A DNA stretch of 64,000 nucleotides from Cercis canadensis (Eukaryota; Streptophyta; Magnoliopsida; Fabales; Fabaceae), in the NCBI GenBank assembly GCA_003255065.1, contig QAOA01006720.1:208791-272790 (forward strand), read 5' to 3'. Shown one piece after another: positions 63,754-64,000 of the stretch. The position numbers were made by a program, and so were the translations under genes. How positions within the stretch are numbered: position 1 is the first letter of the stretch; every line of letters starts with the position of its first letter. The notes beneath the pieces are model-generated. The model had not been told where the DNA came from and searched no databases. It saw nothing but the letters and a program-made list of their open reading frames with translations.

Positions 63754-64000
63754 AAATTGTAGTTTAGGAAGACCTTTATGGAATCTGAGTTTCAAATGGA
63801 CTCGACCACTTATTTTCTTTTATTTTGTTGAGACTCAAGTTATGTCAATTGTTTAGGCCTGGATTAGTATAAGTGCCAATACTATGCACCTCGCATTTTT
63901 CCAATGATAGTTGTGCTACTTGTATAATATATTTTTTGCAACTTATGATATTAGTATGCATGTCTACATTTAAGTTCAAGTTCAACATGTCTCAGTTAAT

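Overview
This window is nuclear DNA from a flowering plant, most likely a eudicot. It is AT-rich, its genes are split by many GT-AG introns, and the proteins are plant-specific (ARAD-type GT47, LEC1-type NF-YB, ankyrin/PGG protein, plastid-type sulfiredoxin). MITE-like, LINE-like and microsatellite sequences lie between and inside the genes. I cannot name the species. All exon models below were built by hand from splice signals, reading phase and remembered family sequences. No search was run.

Layout: (1) 1.8-18.5 kb, plus: a complete 23-exon NAP1/GNARLED gene of the SCAR/WAVE complex. (2) 20.8-22.9 kb, plus: the five-exon U1 snRNP protein C gene. (3) 23.6-29.4 kb: repeat-rich, with an imperfect fold-back, an unrecognised two-exon ORF, a truncated histone H3-like ORF and a 59-base poly-T next to an N. 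(4) 29.5-32.7 kb, minus: RNA polymerase II subunit NRPB3, with a 104-bp minisatellite in its second intron. (5) 33.5-34.7 kb: a broken leucine-rich-repeat receptor-like pseudogene (+) and a small arabinogalactan-peptide gene (-). (6) 35.6-41.9 kb: sulfiredoxin (-) and a HIT-family protein (+), divergent from a 236-bp shared promoter. (7) 43.1-45.4 kb, minus: a LEC1-type NF-YB subunit with an unusual C-terminal tail of five 35-residue repeats. (8) 47.6-49.8 kb: an unrecognised small gene and an inverted fragment of a relative. (9) 50.9-55.0 kb, minus: an ARAD1-like arabinan glycosyltransferase. (10) 57.9-60.2 kb, minus: an ankyrin-repeat/PGG membrane protein whose 5' end is lost at an N. (11) 60.2-64 kb: transposon-like DNA, including a 500-bp fold-back MITE and a diverged tandem duplication.

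The genes do not form a pathway. Gene order echoes Arabidopsis: from memory, ARAD1 and NAP1 are neighbours there (At2g35100/At2g35110), as are HINT2 and SRX (At1g31160/At1g31170). The window therefore looks like two ancestral neighbourhoods joined, or an ancestral order later split up in Arabidopsis.

Quality warning: single Ns at 28449, 33097 and 55708 are each followed by a near-exact repeat of sequence found earlier. This looks like two haplotypes or overlapping contigs joined end to end, so tandem repeats at those points should not be read as biology.
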